Assembly: GCA_035582835.1 (NCBI GenBank)
Contig: JAYKAV010002541.1
Location: 125,552 to 189,551 of the forward strand
DNA length: 64,000 nt
Source: Phoebastria nigripes
Taxonomy: Eukaryota > Chordata > Aves > Procellariiformes > Diomedeidae
Direction of reading: 5' to 3'
Shown here: positions 12,601 through 29,692 of the stretch, piece by piece
Numbering within the stretch: position 1 is the stretch's first letter
Layout: each line of letters starts with the position of its first letter
Notes under the pieces: model-generated
Seen by the model: only the letters and a program-made list of their open reading frames with translations
Databases searched by the model: none
What the model was told of the DNA's origin: nothing
Program-made: the position numbers and the translations under genes

Positions 12601-15600
12601 CTTACGAGCTGTATTAGAAGAGCATTTCCCATAATTTTTCATGAAAATTGGTTACAGAAACTGTGAACCGATCTGATTAACTTTAGCAGCATTGCACTCT
12701 CCTCTCTTTGCTCCTGGCCTTGTTACTTTCTTCCAGTATCCTCATAAGATGTAACATGGTAGGGCTCCTGTTCATTTGAAAGAACAAGATAAAATGGGAC
12801 ACAATATAGCTGTACTTTAAGTAGAGAAATCTATCTAACCTTGAAGTGTGTAACTATAGAGGTGAATTTGAAGTTCCCCAGATCAAATTATGAAATGTAC
12901 TTCAAGCATTTCCATTTCTGATTTGCAAACAACTTGTACTAAGATTTGTGGGCAAGGAACAACTTTTCCTGCTGTTTTTACTCAATGATGATTTGTTGGA
13001 TTTCATAATCATTCGTTGCAGCAATTAAAGCAAATTCAGACAGAGGCAGGAACTAGTATCAATGGGATCGTTCAGTTTGTTCTTCAGATAGAGCTTGGCT
13101 TGTCTTAACCAAAACTTTATTTTTAAAAGCTGTTTCTGCAATTAAGAAAGAAACAGAAAGTGCTAGCTCTGTCCTGAAGCTTTTGCAAAGATATGAGGTT
13201 GGGGGACAGGGGTGGGAATCAAGCTTCTTACATTGGTTGTATGCTATGATGCTACAGAAAGAATTAAAGCCTATTATCACTTTTTTCCAGCATAGTATTT
13301 CTGATAAATCAAAAATCATCTTAGAGTAATTTTTTAGATTTATTTTAATAGTTTATTAAATTATTGAATCTATTTAAGTGAGGAAAAAATGTGTTTTTTC
13401 AGTATTATACCAAATTATGTAAAATTTATCAGATGCATTGATGTTTCTTTCTTCGATAGATAATTTATTTCCTCATGCCTGGGATACATTTTACAGAATA
13501 AAGTTTGTCCAAGTAGATAAAAACTAGCTTCCCCCTATGAAACCTCCATGTATTTGGGATTTGGGACAAATACACAACACCCACCCCCCACCCCTATTTG
13601 ACTGCATCTGAATTGGATGCCAGCTCAAAAAAACATCAAACTCTTAACAAAAGCATATCAGGACACTTACTTTGATATGGGCAAAAATATAAAATGGGAC
13701 AGGTAGCCCAGAAACAAAGTGATATTTTTGTTGTTGTTGTTGTTTGGAAGAGAAATAGGGTCTTATGCAAAATACTGTAACAGCCAGGAACTGGGATGCA
13801 AAAGTTGCGTCCAGCTCCTCCAGACTCCATACTCATCTTCCTCAGAAAGCAGAAAATGAGAACCAGGGCTAGACCCCAATTTTCCACCTGTTGTATCTTC
13901 AGTGCATTCTTTCATCATTTTAATTACAGATATCAATCCATATTTTGCACAATGCTGCCTTATTATTAAGTGGACAATAATAATAAATAAGCAAAGTAAG
14001 TTTCTCTTGTGTTTGTGCAGAGGCCCAAGATGTGTAGCACGATTTGAATATATTGGAGATCAGAAAGATGAGCTCAGTTTTTCAGAAGGTGAAACTATTA
14101 TCCTTAAAGAATATGTAAATGAAGAGTGGGCCAAAGGAGAGCTCAGAGGCACATCTGGAATTTTCCCCTTGAACTTTGTGGAAGTAATTGAAGATCTGCC
14201 TGGAACAGGTATGAATATGTTTGCAAAAATCTTCAAAAACATGGTTTTGTACTGCATGCATATAGGCAGCATATAGGAGAAAAGTCCAAAAGGACAATGA
14301 ATGCAGGAAGGAGGTAGAAAGGGGGAAAAGACAGATAAAAAAAATCAAAAGGAATAGTAGGACTTCTTAGGAAATTATTCTTAATAATCACTTTGAATAT
14401 CCAAAATCTCTGTCATTAGTAATGTTTTGAATAGTCATTGCTGCTACTCTTAAGTTGTCCTTTACTTACGTAGGTACAGGAGCAGCACTGAAGAACAAGG
14501 TGGAGGTTTCTTCTTCCCTTCCTCAGGTAATAAAATTTTATAGGTGAGGGACAGAATTCACACAGCAGTTTCATAGATTTACATAGACTTTCTATTATAA
14601 TGTCAGATTAGCTGCACAACTTTAAACCTGAATGTCACACAACTCCCACAGCACACAATGCTGCATGGTCACATCTTGAATTCTGACAGTTGGCCTAAAC
14701 GGATTGAATTCATAGCTTCTGGCAAATTAACATAAGTAAATTTTTATCCTCTATGCTTAAGCAAATTCTTGTTAGCTCTATTTTAAGTATTGCTGCAGTG
14801 GTCTAATTTTGAATTTATTAATCCTGTCCCCTGCCACCAATGATAAAAAGGAATGCGTCTGAGCCTAGATGAAATTCTGTGGTAATTCCTGAAATGCCAT
14901 TCTAGTCTACATCTGCAGTGACACTATTGTATGAGAGAAAGTCAGGACACCCATGTTCTGTACAGCTGCTTTCACCAGTATCCATCAGCTTATGGGCTCC
15001 ATTAATGCTTCTAAAATTAATGCATTTCTTTTGTTCACTTGAATAGAACAACAGAAGCTCAGTAGAGTGGTGTGAAGCACTTCATGATTTTACAGCAGAA
15101 ACCAAAGATGATTTATCCTTTAAAAAGGGAGACTACATCCAAATACTGGAGCAAGTAGACTCAGCGTGGTATAGAGGAAGACTGAATGAAAAGGAAGGGA
15201 TTTTCCCAGCAGTTTTTGTTCAGACCTGCTCAGGTACAGTGCTCCTACTAGATGGCAATTCATTATTCCTTGGGTTGTGACAGTCATGATAGAATTTGGG
15301 GAGACCCCAACTATTCCATTGCATTAACAAGCCACACACCACCACAGTCCTTAATATCCTAAAGCTAAACTGAGTGTTGAACCACCCTCTCTAATAATGG
15401 CAATATAATGCTCTAGTCAGTAAGTAATCTGGAAGGTGATAGAGATTCTGGGTCAGTTTAAAGTGTGGTTTGGGTACAGGCAAAACAGGACCATTGAGCT
15501 GCCTTTAGTAGGAATTCAGGGGTACAAAAGATGGGGGGGAGCCAGGTTTTCCCCCAGCTGAAGAGAAACACTGCAGCACAGCCAAAGAGCTGGTAGAGCT

Positions 15601-17708
15601 GTAAATAACTACAACTACTGCGTCTTGGCACAGAACTATTGTAATGCCCTTGGTGAAGCAAGGAATGAACACTGCTTGCTCTCCTCAAGCTTCTGTTTGG
15701 TCCCCAAATGAATGCAGTCAAAACCTTCACAGAGGACACAGAAAATCACATTTTTTTCCCATAGTTTTTGTAAGTAAAGCCATGAGTGAAAGTTGACAGG
15801 AAGTAAATTCCACCTAACTGGCAAATAGGTGCTGCTTCATCTCCCAGTACAAAGAGGAAAAGACAGCTTTTATTAGATATTGCCATTGGAAAGTTCAAGT
15901 AAGTGAACTTTAAATTTAGTCCTCTTAGAAGTAGAACCATGAGAATGTGTTAGTACTGTAAAATGAACTTACTTATTCCATTAGGACAGGGAGTTTGCTA
16001 AGTAGCAGTAGTAATAACATCTGGACACGCTGTAGCATACTAGGTGGGGAGAAAACACGAGAATGACAGGAAACTTCTCCAGAAACCGCGATTTATTTCG
16101 CTCCAATACAAATAACTTGTCTTGTCCACATTCTGCAGCCAGGGTAGAGCTGTCACAGTCTCTAGGAGGGAAGAAAGGAAAAGCCAAAGCTCTTTATGAT
16201 TTTCAAGGAGAAAATGAAGATGAGCTTTCCTTCAAAGTAAGTACCTCTCTTCTTAGCCCAATTTTCCAAAAGGTCTTATGCTCCTAAAGAATGCTAAAAA
16301 ATAGGATTTATCCACAGTGGAAACAGGCTTTGAACAGGAAGGAACAAAGCACATACAATAGGCATAGATATTAACACATTTGATAAATGGCGCCTCTCAA
16401 AAAATTTTTGCCCTTACCACTTCTGTTTCATATTGGCAAAGTATTCACTGAAGACATTGAAAAGAGGTCAGGAATGGCAGAATTCCTCTGACTTCTCTGA
16501 TCCAGTAAACATGACAAGACAAACAAACCTCATTTTGCAGTACATTTAGTTCTTGATCAGTTGATATGGTCAAGGGAGCCTCTTTTTTAACTAGAAAGAC
16601 AGCAATGAGAAGGAGGATAATAGTAAGAGTGCCAGTGCTACAGCAGCAATGCCTCTAAGGGACACCTAGTACAGCAAAATCTAAAAGTTTGGCAGCACAG
16701 TATGTAGTTGTCATGGGAGCAAGGGGAGAAATTAAATACTTGCTGGATGCCCAGATAATATTAAGAAGCATGAACAAGAAACAGCATGCCCTTGTAGATT
16801 CAAAGTCATGATTTAGGTAACTGTGTCCTTAAAAGCAAGTTTCTGGGGAACAGCAGACTTTCACAGCAGGCCCCAAATTGTGTTTATCAGCTGGAACACG
16901 CTATTTTCTCTTTCTAAAGCTAGCAAAATAATTAGTTTCAGCATTAGCAGCTTGCAATGCTGAAAGGATAGATGATTCTTTAAAGCAGAAAAGGGGAACG
17001 GAGGTACTGGAAGAAAGGCCAGGGCCACGACAGTACTTCAGATGAAGGGTGTAGCATGGGATGATGAAAACAGGAACAAGGATCAAATACAGGAGCTGCA
17101 GTTTATTTTAACGGTCACGCTGAACTACTTAGATGATTGCTTTCCTTTTTGGAAAGGAAAGTTTCCAAGTGCTGGAAAATATTGGGACTAAATACTAAAA
17201 AAAAAAAAAAAAAAAAAGGCGCTTCAAAGCATTTGAAGAAAAGAAACCATCGTAACAGAGCAGGGAAACACACACAAATAACAAGTAAGGCTAGCTCTCC
17301 AGCATACCTACCTACCTGGAGAGCTTAAGCAATGCAAAAACTTATCCAGCAGTGCTATTTTTTCCTTCCGGAAGGTGGTGATTTTTCAGCATAGACAAGT
17401 ATTTACCCTAAGAGAAGCTTCAGCTGGTTTTGGCAAACAATCTTGAAGAGATGTAAACAACAGAAGAGACTGGCCACATCCTACTTCTCTTCTATTTGAT
17501 TGATATTAATTGCTTCTGAATAACATCAGCTATGCATGCATTAACATTGCACAGTAAGCTGTACTGGCTCATGTTACACCTTCTCTTACAGGCAGGTGAT
17601 ACAATAACAGAGCTGGAATCTGTAGATGAGGACTGGATGAGTGGAGAGATACAAGGAAAGTCTGGGATATTTCCCAAGAATTTTGTTCAGATTTTAAGAA
17701 CACCATGA
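1651..17708 (+). CDS. SH3D19: SH3D19 (SH3 domain-containing 19 / EBP / Eve-1), 3' part, 13 coding exons
   Basis: Multi-SH3 adaptor; family members bind proline-rich partners such as ADAM proteases and endophilin-type proteins at the cell cortex and in endocytosis. Exons read from splice signals and phase: 1651-1763, 3989-4047, 6394-6658, 7994-8062, 8251-8379, 9358-9430, 9739-9869, 12244-12302, 14021-14208, 14474-14526, 15047-15233, 16139-16236, 17592-17708. They join in one open frame of 512 codons plus TGA at 17706. All donors are GT except the one after 8379 (see findings). The order is a proline-rich linker (exons 1-3, with PPPP and PPRPKPG motifs), then five SH3 domains. The C terminus matches human SH3D19 closely, for example ALYDF, DELSF and DWMSGE. 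The N-terminal exons lie left of the window, so this is partial. Confidence 0.95.
1764..6393 (+). other. SH3D19 introns around exon 3989-4047
   Basis: AT-rich introns. They hold a short (ATCAA)n run near 2480-2502, an N at 2997 and a 27-base T run at 4970-4996. Nothing else was recognised. Confidence 0.65.
6659..7993 (+). other. SH3D19 intron
   Basis: Intronic, with a TA/TG-rich low-complexity patch around 6840-6925. No other feature seen. Confidence 0.65.
7994..8379 (+). other. SH3D19: SH3D19 SH3 domain 1 (divergent), two exons
   Basis: Exons 7994-8062 (23 codons) and 8251-8379 (43 codons) encode the first SH3 domain. It lacks the usual ALYDF and tryptophan signatures, as in the human protein, but keeps NYLECQKGEETG and KIIT at matching places. 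Compared with the human protein as I recall it, about three residues are missing after KIIT. Both exons are phase 0-0, so either could be skipped in frame. The sequence after the second exon is ATAAGC rather than GTAAGC, so its splicing is uncertain. Confidence 0.75.
9358..9869 (+). other. SH3D19: SH3D19 SH3 domain 2, two exons
   Basis: Exons 9358-9430 and 9739-9869 give AVVLHDFPA, then HSGDTVCLLEKIDTEWYRGK and GIFPASFVKVV, a canonical SH3 with the ALYDF-like start, the WYRG tryptophan and the GIFP-x-x-FV end. The split codon GCA G|AG joins correctly. Confidence 0.92.
9870..14020 (+). other. SH3D19 introns around exon 12244-12302
   Basis: Two long introns (9870-12243 and 12303-14020). A 100-codon open frame at 10559-10861 has no recognisable domain and is treated as chance. 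No repeat family was recognised. Confidence 0.6.
14021..14208 (+). other. SH3D19: SH3D19 SH3 domain 3, single exon
   Basis: One exon encodes VARFEYIG, DELSFSEGE, EEWAKGEL and GIFPLNFVE, a complete SH3 fold. It is preceded by a short linker exon at 12244-12302 (IDVPEEDNRRK) and followed by another at 14474-14526. Confidence 0.93.
14527..17591 (+). other. SH3D19 introns between the last four exons
   Basis: Introns 14527-15046, 15234-16138 and 16237-17591. A 21-base A run lies at 17197-17217. No gene or clear mobile element seen. Confidence 0.6.
15047..15233 (+). other. SH3D19: SH3D19 SH3 domain 4, single exon
   Basis: The exon encodes CEALHDFTA, DDLSFKKGDYIQILE, SAWYRGRL and GIFPAVFVQ, a canonical SH3 domain. 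The acceptor is GAATAG at 15046 and the donor GTACAG at 15234. Confidence 0.93.
16139..17708 (+). other. SH3D19: SH3D19 SH3 domain 5 and stop codon, two exons
   Basis: Exons 16139-16236 and 17592-17708 encode AKALYDFQG, DELSFK|AGDTITELE, DWMSGEI and GIFPKNFVQIL, followed by RTP and TGA. This is the last SH3 domain and the natural C terminus, matching the end of human SH3D19. Confidence 0.94.
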
Positions 17709-20700
17709 AATGTTGCCTCTCTGTACTCCCTGCATGTGGGAGGGAATGTTTTCTATCCTAAAGGCACAGCAAAGACATCAATGTGTTTTGACTATCAATG
17801 TTTTGCACTACTTTTTCTAGACAGTCATACTAGTGTCTTGAAATCAAATAAGAAAATTTTAGTCTTTTGTGACAGTGTATGTAGTCATGCTTCATGAATG
17901 CTCTGAGAGCAAATACAAGCAGGATTTTTAGTGGTTTCCAACTAGGGAAATACTGTGGTGCAACACCATTTTAACTTAAATAGCGTTCTAGTATGTTTAC
18001 TATCTGGTATTACATTTATCATGCATAAAGTCTGCATAAAGTAAGCTTCTTTGGGCTTCTTTAAAAACTTTTTAGAATCCAAATTTTTTAAGGTATAATT
18101 ACAGCACTCAGTCTATAGATCAAGTTTCATATTCAGGTTTCATTACTGCTTGACTTCCACATTAGCAGTAGAATCCACTTGTTTTATGACTTAGAGGATA
18201 AGGAAGATAACTGATATTTCGTAGTAGAAAAATATCAACTCTAATACTGGTAAGAGGGAAAACTCAGAAGCAAATCCTTGTGTAGTATTCTTCTATTCTT
18301 AGCCCAAGCTGCTCATACAGGAAGATCACAAAAGTAAAACTTAAGTATTTTGCCTCTTAATGAATAATGTTCAAATTGGTATGAATCATCTTAGACCTTC
18401 CTCCCTTCCCCCAAAATCCTTTCCAGATACATATTTAGATTTTTCTACTGTTCTTTGAGCACCATCATACCCTTCTTTCCCAGCTGAAGTTAGTTGTGAC
18501 AGAGTGTTTACTGAGCTTTCTCAGATCCCCTCCATGCAGTAGCTGCACTATTCCAACTATTTGCCCCTCCACCCCCTTCATGTAAGTGGAAAGCCAGTCT
18601 TCACTCAGTCTGCATTTCATTTGTCACTCAAGCACTGGAACATACTTCAGTAACACTATTCCTATCCTCAACATGAAGGATATTATTCAGCCTTGGTTTT
18701 AGCTTTCAGCAGATATGGGATTTAGTTTTCAGTTTGTTACCACATACCAACTATACTGAGCATCTTTATAAATGGTCTATCGAGGCCTTAAGGAAAACAC
18801 GCCTGGCAAGAGGTTACTTCAAGAAGCTCTAACAAAAGCATTTAGTAAAAAGCAGCAGTGTGACCTGAACAACAAAGACAGACATGACTGAGGTAGCTTC
18901 ACATTATAGGAACTTCTGGTAGTAAATTCCTTTTTGCAACACTTGGCTTCTGACAAAATAGTTAAATGCATCTTGATTAACCACTAACTTCATCAGACTC
19001 AAATAGAAAAAAATTATGCTCCAGTTGGCTCTTTCATTGCTGACAGTATTCCATCACTTTTGTACTATAGAGCAAAAAGGAACCAGTAAGCTGTTAGCAT
19101 GAGTCTTTACTTCAGAGAGATGCAGGTCACTAGGTATCAAGATACCCTGACAAGATTTTTTCTTTGTGGAAGTTCAGGTTGCAAGAAGGCCAACAGTTGA
19201 GTGGCAGATGGAGACTGGAAACTAGAATCATCATGATTGACCTTGAGATAGTTTTGACTCAGTCATGTGTCTACTTACAACTTGATCAATACAAGGTCAA
19301 AGTATTATGGCTACAAATGCCTACTGCTACAAAAGATCAGGGTGCATCTAAATTGGTGTCTAAGCAAGCTGGTGAGGGTAGCCCTCCCCTCCCTGTGCAC
19401 TGCACTTTGGTTACCATCACAGCAGGCAGAAGCAAGCTTACAGCCAAAACAGAGCTGGACTCCCCTGCAGCAGGGAACAGGTGTCCAGTCTCAGTAGCAG
19501 ACTGAAGCTTGCCTGAAGCGAGCCTGAGGAACATGCAGCACAGACATAAGGTCCTCAGCACCATTTCGGTCTGCAGAGTCATTGTTATGCCACAGTAGTT
19601 GCAAATATAGACACAGGCATTAGCCCTCCATTTTTTTTTCCTCTAGAAGCTTCATGAATGTGAAGTGTTGTATATTTAAACTGCACCACTACCACTCACA
19701 CCACTGGGGAATGAAGATCACACACAGTTTAATGAGCCAAGAACTGGATTTCTACTTTCATTAAGGGGATTAACATTATAAAAACAATTATAAATCATGT
19801 GCTATTCTAGAAAGGTGGAAACACAACAATTTATACAGCTATTATTCAGTTTTACCATCCCCAACAAGCCTATCTGGAACTCTGTGGAATCAAACTTTAA
19901 CGTAAGTCCACCTCCAAGGACAACCCTTCCCACTCTCCAGTCTCTCCTGCCAGGAGATACCAAAGGTTCTTGTTGTTTATTCCAATAAAACAGACATCTC
20001 CTTCTAGAGGAATCCAAGGAAACAAATATAGAGATAGATAAGATTTCCTGACTCCTGCAAGCCCACTCAAGACTTTTCAACCATAAACTTTCAGTGGATC
20101 ACCTTATTAAAACAGGCTTCTTCCACCATGACCTGTGCCAACACAATTCCTGAACATCCAGTGCGCACAGCAGGGGGAGAACAGCAGAACCAAGCAAAGC
20201 CCACATCAACAAACAGAATATCCAGGTCCTCCAAAGACATACCNCATCATTGTGGTGGTGGATGAGGCTTAAGCATATGATGTTTACTTATTGTTTTTCT
20301 GGCAGTTTTCTAAGATTTTGATACAAGTCTCAAAAGTAGAACTGATTTTTTTAATATTTTTTTCAATTTCCTCTTCCCAGTTTTTATAACTGTGTATTGA
20401 CCAGTTGTTTTTGTAACTTCCACCAAATGTTTAAAGTCAGTGCCTGTCAGTAGGTAAGACCACTCTGCTTTATTTTAATCATCTCCTCCCTATTATGCAG
20501 GGCAGGAAGAGCAGCAAAGCCTTATATTGAGAGCAAGGAGTGCCATCTAAAGGCTGCTTGCATTACTGCAGGCAGCTAAAACCAAGCATATTTATTAAAA
20601 CTGAAACGAGTTAGATGCTTGGCTTTTACAGGAAGGGATTTTCTTAAGACTTGATGCCTAGTATCACCATGAAACTGCATACAGAACATAACATAAAATT

Positions 20701-21030
20701 CCTAAGGTGTACGGTACATAATCTGCAAAAAACCAAAACAACCAAGAATGAGGTGGAGCACAAATCCTAACTGCAATATAGTAGTGAATTTCAGCTGTAA
20801 CCTTGAAATTTGGCTAGACCCCCATACATCAGTAGAATAATAAAAGCCTCATTTATCAAAACATTTTCTGTTTGACCCACCCTCTGGAAATGTCTTCAGG
20901 AAGACATCTTTGTTCTGTGTACAATTAACAGTGTCCTAAATAAATCTTTGTTAAATCCAGTAAGTTTGTTATGGTACCTCTGTAAATTAAGAATGTATTT
21001 AACCAATAAAATTTTTATAATTAAGTCATG
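17709..21030 (+). other. SH3D19: Probable SH3D19 3' UTR with poly(A) signals
   Basis: No coding features follow the stop codon. Candidate AATAAA signals lie at 19984, 20939 and 21005; the last two, close together and followed by T-rich sequence, are the likeliest end of the transcript. An N is at 20244. The extent is inferred, not shown. Confidence 0.5.
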
Positions 21031-23600
21031 ATGGCATTTTTATTGTTTTATGCTGTGGAGAGATGAGCTCTTCACTTGACATGACAGTTTTATGGATCTC
21101 ATTCTGTTTATATATTTAACCCAAGAGCAAGAAAAAAACACCCCCAAACAAGTAATACAATAATATCACATCCCTTTATGAGTAGTCCAAACCCCTCAAA
21201 GAATCCTGGTGGCTTTAACAGTTTATTCAAGCCTTCAGACTCGGGTACATTTCACACTTATCACCTGCAGAATCTATGACACTTGCCACCTGCAGCACCA
21301 AGCCATCATCCCAGGGTGTCACAGAAGATGGTGATGCTCTACTCTTGCTGTGACAAAGACATGGGCTGAGCCTGAGCTGATCAGCAATTTCACACATACC
21401 TTAAGTGTGCTCTGCTGATTGCTGCTATTCATACACCATGATTTTTCGTACAGAGAATACAGAGGATGCACAAAATTTTCCTTCCTGCTTACTTTTCTCC
21501 ATCTGAAGTAATTTTATAAAGCATACATTTACCCATAGCCCCTATGTGGTAATGCCAGCAGTCTACTGTTCCAAAAAAAATAAATAAAAAAACCCAAAAC
21601 CAGAACAGCATGAAACAGTAGAACAATTTTTGAAAACCTGAAAAAAGCAAGTTCTTGTTCTTTCCCAAAATGCTCTTGCACTAGCCTTTTTGCAACATAT
21701 ACTCCTCAGGCATACAGCTGAAGGAAAAAGTAACAGGATAAAAGACAGGCAAGTTTTCAGAAACGACACCTTAGGATTTCTAACTCTCCTAGTCTACAGA
21801 GAGTACAGGCCAGTTGCAGTCCCTTAGGATTTATTTGATGGAACTATTGCTAAGCAGAGAAAATACAGCCAACACATGTCCATTACTAGAAAGCTCTGAC
21901 AGATCTTACTGTAATGCAGGGCTTGAATATATACATATATAGATGTAAACACCTGCATTAAAACTTACTGTAGTAGGTTCAAGGATTTTCAACCTCACTA
22001 CACTTACCCTAAATCATGGTTTGTTTTTCCAACTCCAGTGAAAAGTTCTCATTTTTATTAGAAAAGTGAAGGGCAACTCGTTGCAATTTATGGCTTCAAA
22101 AATATGACTGTCTGGGACTCCTGGAGGACAATGACACCTGCCTCAACAGTGCAGATGGAAAGAGCAAAGCTGAAGACTGAAAGCAGCACTATTCCTTTCT
22201 CCTGTTTCAGCATCATGAAAGTTTTGAGCACTCACTACCCTTCCACTACACAAACTGGAAAAAGCAGAACAAATAGGCCTATATTTACAATCCAGCAAAG
22301 ATGGTTACCCGAGTATTGCTGTTCTCAGTATCATCCCCCATATTAAAATAGTAACTTGGAATCCCAACATGAAATCGCATCACCTGCAGTCTTCTAAATA
22401 AATTGGAAAGCATCCTTTTCATTTGGTGTATTATTTGCTCCAAACCAGAATTGCCAACTAGGAAAAGGTGAAAATCCCTGACATTGAAGAGTACAGCCCT
22501 CATGGGTAGCCTCCCTCTACTTTTCCCCTAGTATCTTAGTTGCAACAGTAACCTTTCATTACTTTCCTCCATTTCTTGCCCTAAGCTATACCACAGCTGA
22601 CTGCAAGAGCCACCACCACTATCTCGGTGACCTCCCCAAACAGGTCAGTACCATTTTGTTCTCAGGTTTTAAATCACAAACTTTCCAACAATTTAATAGC
22701 ACAAAGTTTAGGTTTGTTGCCCAATTCTAAAGAAAACATGCTGATAGTGCAAAATACTCCTTGTTTTAGCCCGAAAAACACACTCTTCCAATTTTTAAGC
22801 TGGCATAAGCTGAACAAGCAGCAAAAATACTATCAGATAATGAAAAAGCACTTTTAAGTGCTTTGCTGAGTAATTTTAAGTGCTTTATTTTCAGAACATA
22901 GGCCATTGCCTTTTTACGGTAGGATTTTTTCCCTTGAAGTTCCACAGGTTTTTCAACTGTGGTAACAGTTACCCCTCAGTTCTGACAGATTAAAAATCCC
23001 TACTGTGTGTATTCTGTTTCTGCACTGCTCAAAACTAACAGTTTACATAATCAAAATTACAACTTAAAGACCTTTTAACACCTTTTGAGTATCAAGAGAC
23101 CAAATCTATCCCACGAGAGGCCGTATCAAATAAATTACCACCAAGAAGCTTAAACATACACATATGAATTTCTCAAGTAAGTAGTCTGATAAATCCCTAA
23201 AGCTTCCTTATAATAAAAAAATCCTGAAACATAAGTTTCCCTGTGTGGCACCCCATTTGCACAGTACAATGCTCCTCTCTGAAGCATCTTTCACCGATGT
23301 AACAGAAGCTACAACCTCTGCACACATTCCACGAGATTTCTTTTGTGAGGACCAAAATTACTGGGAAAAACCAACATACAGAATCCTTCGTATTGTACTT
23401 TCCAGTAGCACCTTTCAAAAAGGACAAACCACCTTCTTCCACCCATCTCGCAACACCAATCATGAAAAACAGGTCTCCAAAACAAGTTGTTTTTTTTTTT
23501 CCTTTTTTTAAACCAAGACAATAGGTTTACCTTATTAAAACCCATTCACATATCCAGTACCAATATTGTCCAGTAGCAATACAGGCAACCAAACATTAGT
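21031..23600. other. Intergenic region between convergent SH3D19 and RPS3A
   Basis: AT-rich, with short chance open frames only. I see no gene, RNA or identifiable repeat. Confidence 0.6.
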
Positions 23601-23616
23601 TCTGTGTATTAAAACT

Positions 23617-23622
23617 TTTATT
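23617..23622 (-). terminator. RPS3A: RPS3A poly(A) signal AATAAA
   Basis: TTTATT on the + strand reads AATAAA on the - strand, only about 20 bases after the stop codon. The very short 3' UTR is typical of ribosomal protein genes. Confidence 0.8.
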
Positions 23623-23640
23623 TTTGATCAATTTTCAGTT

Positions 23641-27839
<4,199 letters not shown>

Positions 27840-27950
27840 GGTCCCGCCCTGCCGACGAAAAGGCCGGAAGCCGCCCCTCGCGCGAGATTATACGAGAGAG
27901 GGGCTCGCGCGAGAACTGCGGGCGGTGGCAGCGCTCTCGCGAGAACGGGG
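27840..27950 (-). promoter_or_regulatory. RPS3A: RPS3A CpG-island promoter with TOP start, ETS site and TCTCGCGAGA element
   Basis: The - strand reads CCTTTTCG at 27863-27856, a terminal oligopyrimidine start that would give a 5' UTR of about 24 nt, as expected for a translationally regulated ribosomal protein mRNA. CTTCCGG at 27870-27864 is an ETS/GABP-type site. A perfect TCTCGCGAGA palindrome (BANP/CGCG element) is at 27935-27944, with two CTCGCGCGAGA variants near 27877 and 27904. No TATA box is seen. Confidence 0.75.
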
Positions 27951-28125
27951 CCGCATCTGGCCGGGAGGGGGCGGGCGGTCCCTGGGACGTAGCACAGCGG
28001 GAGGGAACCAACGGCGCGGGGGGAAGGAGGCGGGGGGGGGGCCGCTCCCGCTCCCGCTCCGCCGCGGGATCTCGGCGCGAGCGTCGTGTCCGAGCGGGCA
28101 CCGGCTGCGCCAAGGGCGGGATTTA

Positions 28126-29590
28126 AGGGGGAAAGAAAGCAATGAGAAGACCTCCTAAAAAATTAAAGCCCAAAAAATCAGGGCCTTGTGATTCCAGTAC
28201 GCGGCCCACCCACGGCACCAGCCAGCCTGGGCAGGCCGGCTCCCCGCTCCTTGGAAAGGCGGGAAAGCCGCTGAGAGCAGAGGCCGGGGAATGAGCGTTC
28301 TGGAGGGGCGCGGCGATGGCAATGGCAGCGCCTGCCCTGGGGGCCGCAGGGACAGGGCCTGCGCTGACTGGGAGGGTGTCGGGCAGCGGCTACTGCCGGG
28401 CCCTCGTTGAGAGGAGAAAACCTGGCAGCGGGCAGGTGCTGCCTGCCTGCGGCTCTCCAGGCCAGCAGCAGGACGCAGGGCGCAACACCATGCTGCCCGG
28501 CTGGGGCGAGGGTCAGCCGCCTCTCTCAGGTTGCCCAGGCGGGACGGCTGGAAGGGCCGAGGCTGCCGGGGAAGAGAGAGGCCAGGCAGGGAGCGAGGAC
28601 CAGGGGGAGCCCCGGGCTGAGCATCGCGCTGCGCCCTGATGAACTGCAGTCTCTGTGCACAGACGGTCTCTCGCCGTCACCCTGAGCTGAGCTCAGCCAG
28701 TCACCAGCAGCGCCGATGTCTGTGCAATGAGAGGGTGATGGCGTCAGCTGTCACCCACCGTGCTGTCACCAAATGCCCTGTGATGTTACAAGGCCTTTGC
28801 CTGGCCCCAAGCAGGCGGGGAAGGGGAGGGAGGGTCTGGGCATTGGGCCTTCTAAGCTTGCTGCTCCCATGCCATCCTCCATTTGCCACTTCCCATCACA
28901 GTCTCTATCATGTCTTTGAAGAGGAGGATGGAGACCACTTGCACCCAGTTGTGACAGCCTCTCCTGGGCACTGTATGCCTCTCCCTCTGGAGGGGATGCG
29001 CTCTCCTTGGGGCTCCATCAGGTTCTCCCTGATGGTCGAGGGAAACGGGTGGGTTTTTGATGGGCTTAGGCTGGGTCCTGGCTCTTTGCTTGTCTCTGCC
29101 TCAGTGGAGCAGCCAGGAGCATGTGAGGTAATGGTGGGGCAAAATGCATCCTGGCACTTCCCAGGGGTACGAACTTCCCTGCAAGGGGGCACAGGGGGAA
29201 GGGTCACATAGCTCCTGAAGCAATGCGGGGCAGCCGTGGACATACCACATCGTCCAAGAGGGGCAGGAGCGTCTGTCAGCTGCCCCAGAGGTGATGCTGA
29301 CATCCTGCCCCCCCACCAGGGAACTAGCTATCTTGCCCTGCCACCCAAGGGGACCCAGGTGTCCTGCCCACCATGGGACATGTGGCCGAGGCCAGAATGC
29401 ATGGACCAAGGCAACATGGGCACGGGGCAGCCGAGGGGATGTGCACAGCCAGTCACATGGTTTGTTAATGACTACCTAATGACCTTGGGGGGGCTGCGAG
29501 GGGGAGTGGGGCCTCCTGGACACCTGGCTCCCCACACACATTCGCTGGACCTTGCTCTTTGCCCTGCCCCTCCTCCTGGATCCTTGCCCA
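28126..29590. other. GC-rich intergenic region between RPS3A and the RNase gene
   Basis: The two genes are divergent. Open frames of up to 190 codons overlap on several strands without recognisable domains. A copy of the GGGGACCCAGGTGTC minisatellite word appears near 29349. Nothing else was recognised. Confidence 0.6.
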
Positions 29591-29610
29591 TTGGGCCCAG
29601 CTGGGGCCAG

Positions 29611-29618
29611 TATAAAAG
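29611..29618 (+). promoter_or_regulatory. TATA box of the RNase A-like gene
   Basis: TATAAAAG in a GC-rich setting predicts a start near 29640. This would give a non-coding first exon of about 29640-29692 ending AG|GTGAGG, matching the usual two-exon plan of RNase A family genes. Confidence 0.75.
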
Positions 29619-29692
29619 AGGTGCGGAGGAGTGGGAGGGATCCTGGAGACCCCGAGGCCATAAGGGAAACTGAGGCACACACACAGGTGCAG

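Noticed and set aside
17197..17217. A21 run as the tail of a retroposed gene
   Set aside because: No recognisable coding or SINE sequence precedes it and no target-site duplication is evident.
28316..29211. GC-rich + strand frames between RPS3A and the RNase gene
   Set aside because: No recognisable domain, no supporting splice sites, and composition explains their length.
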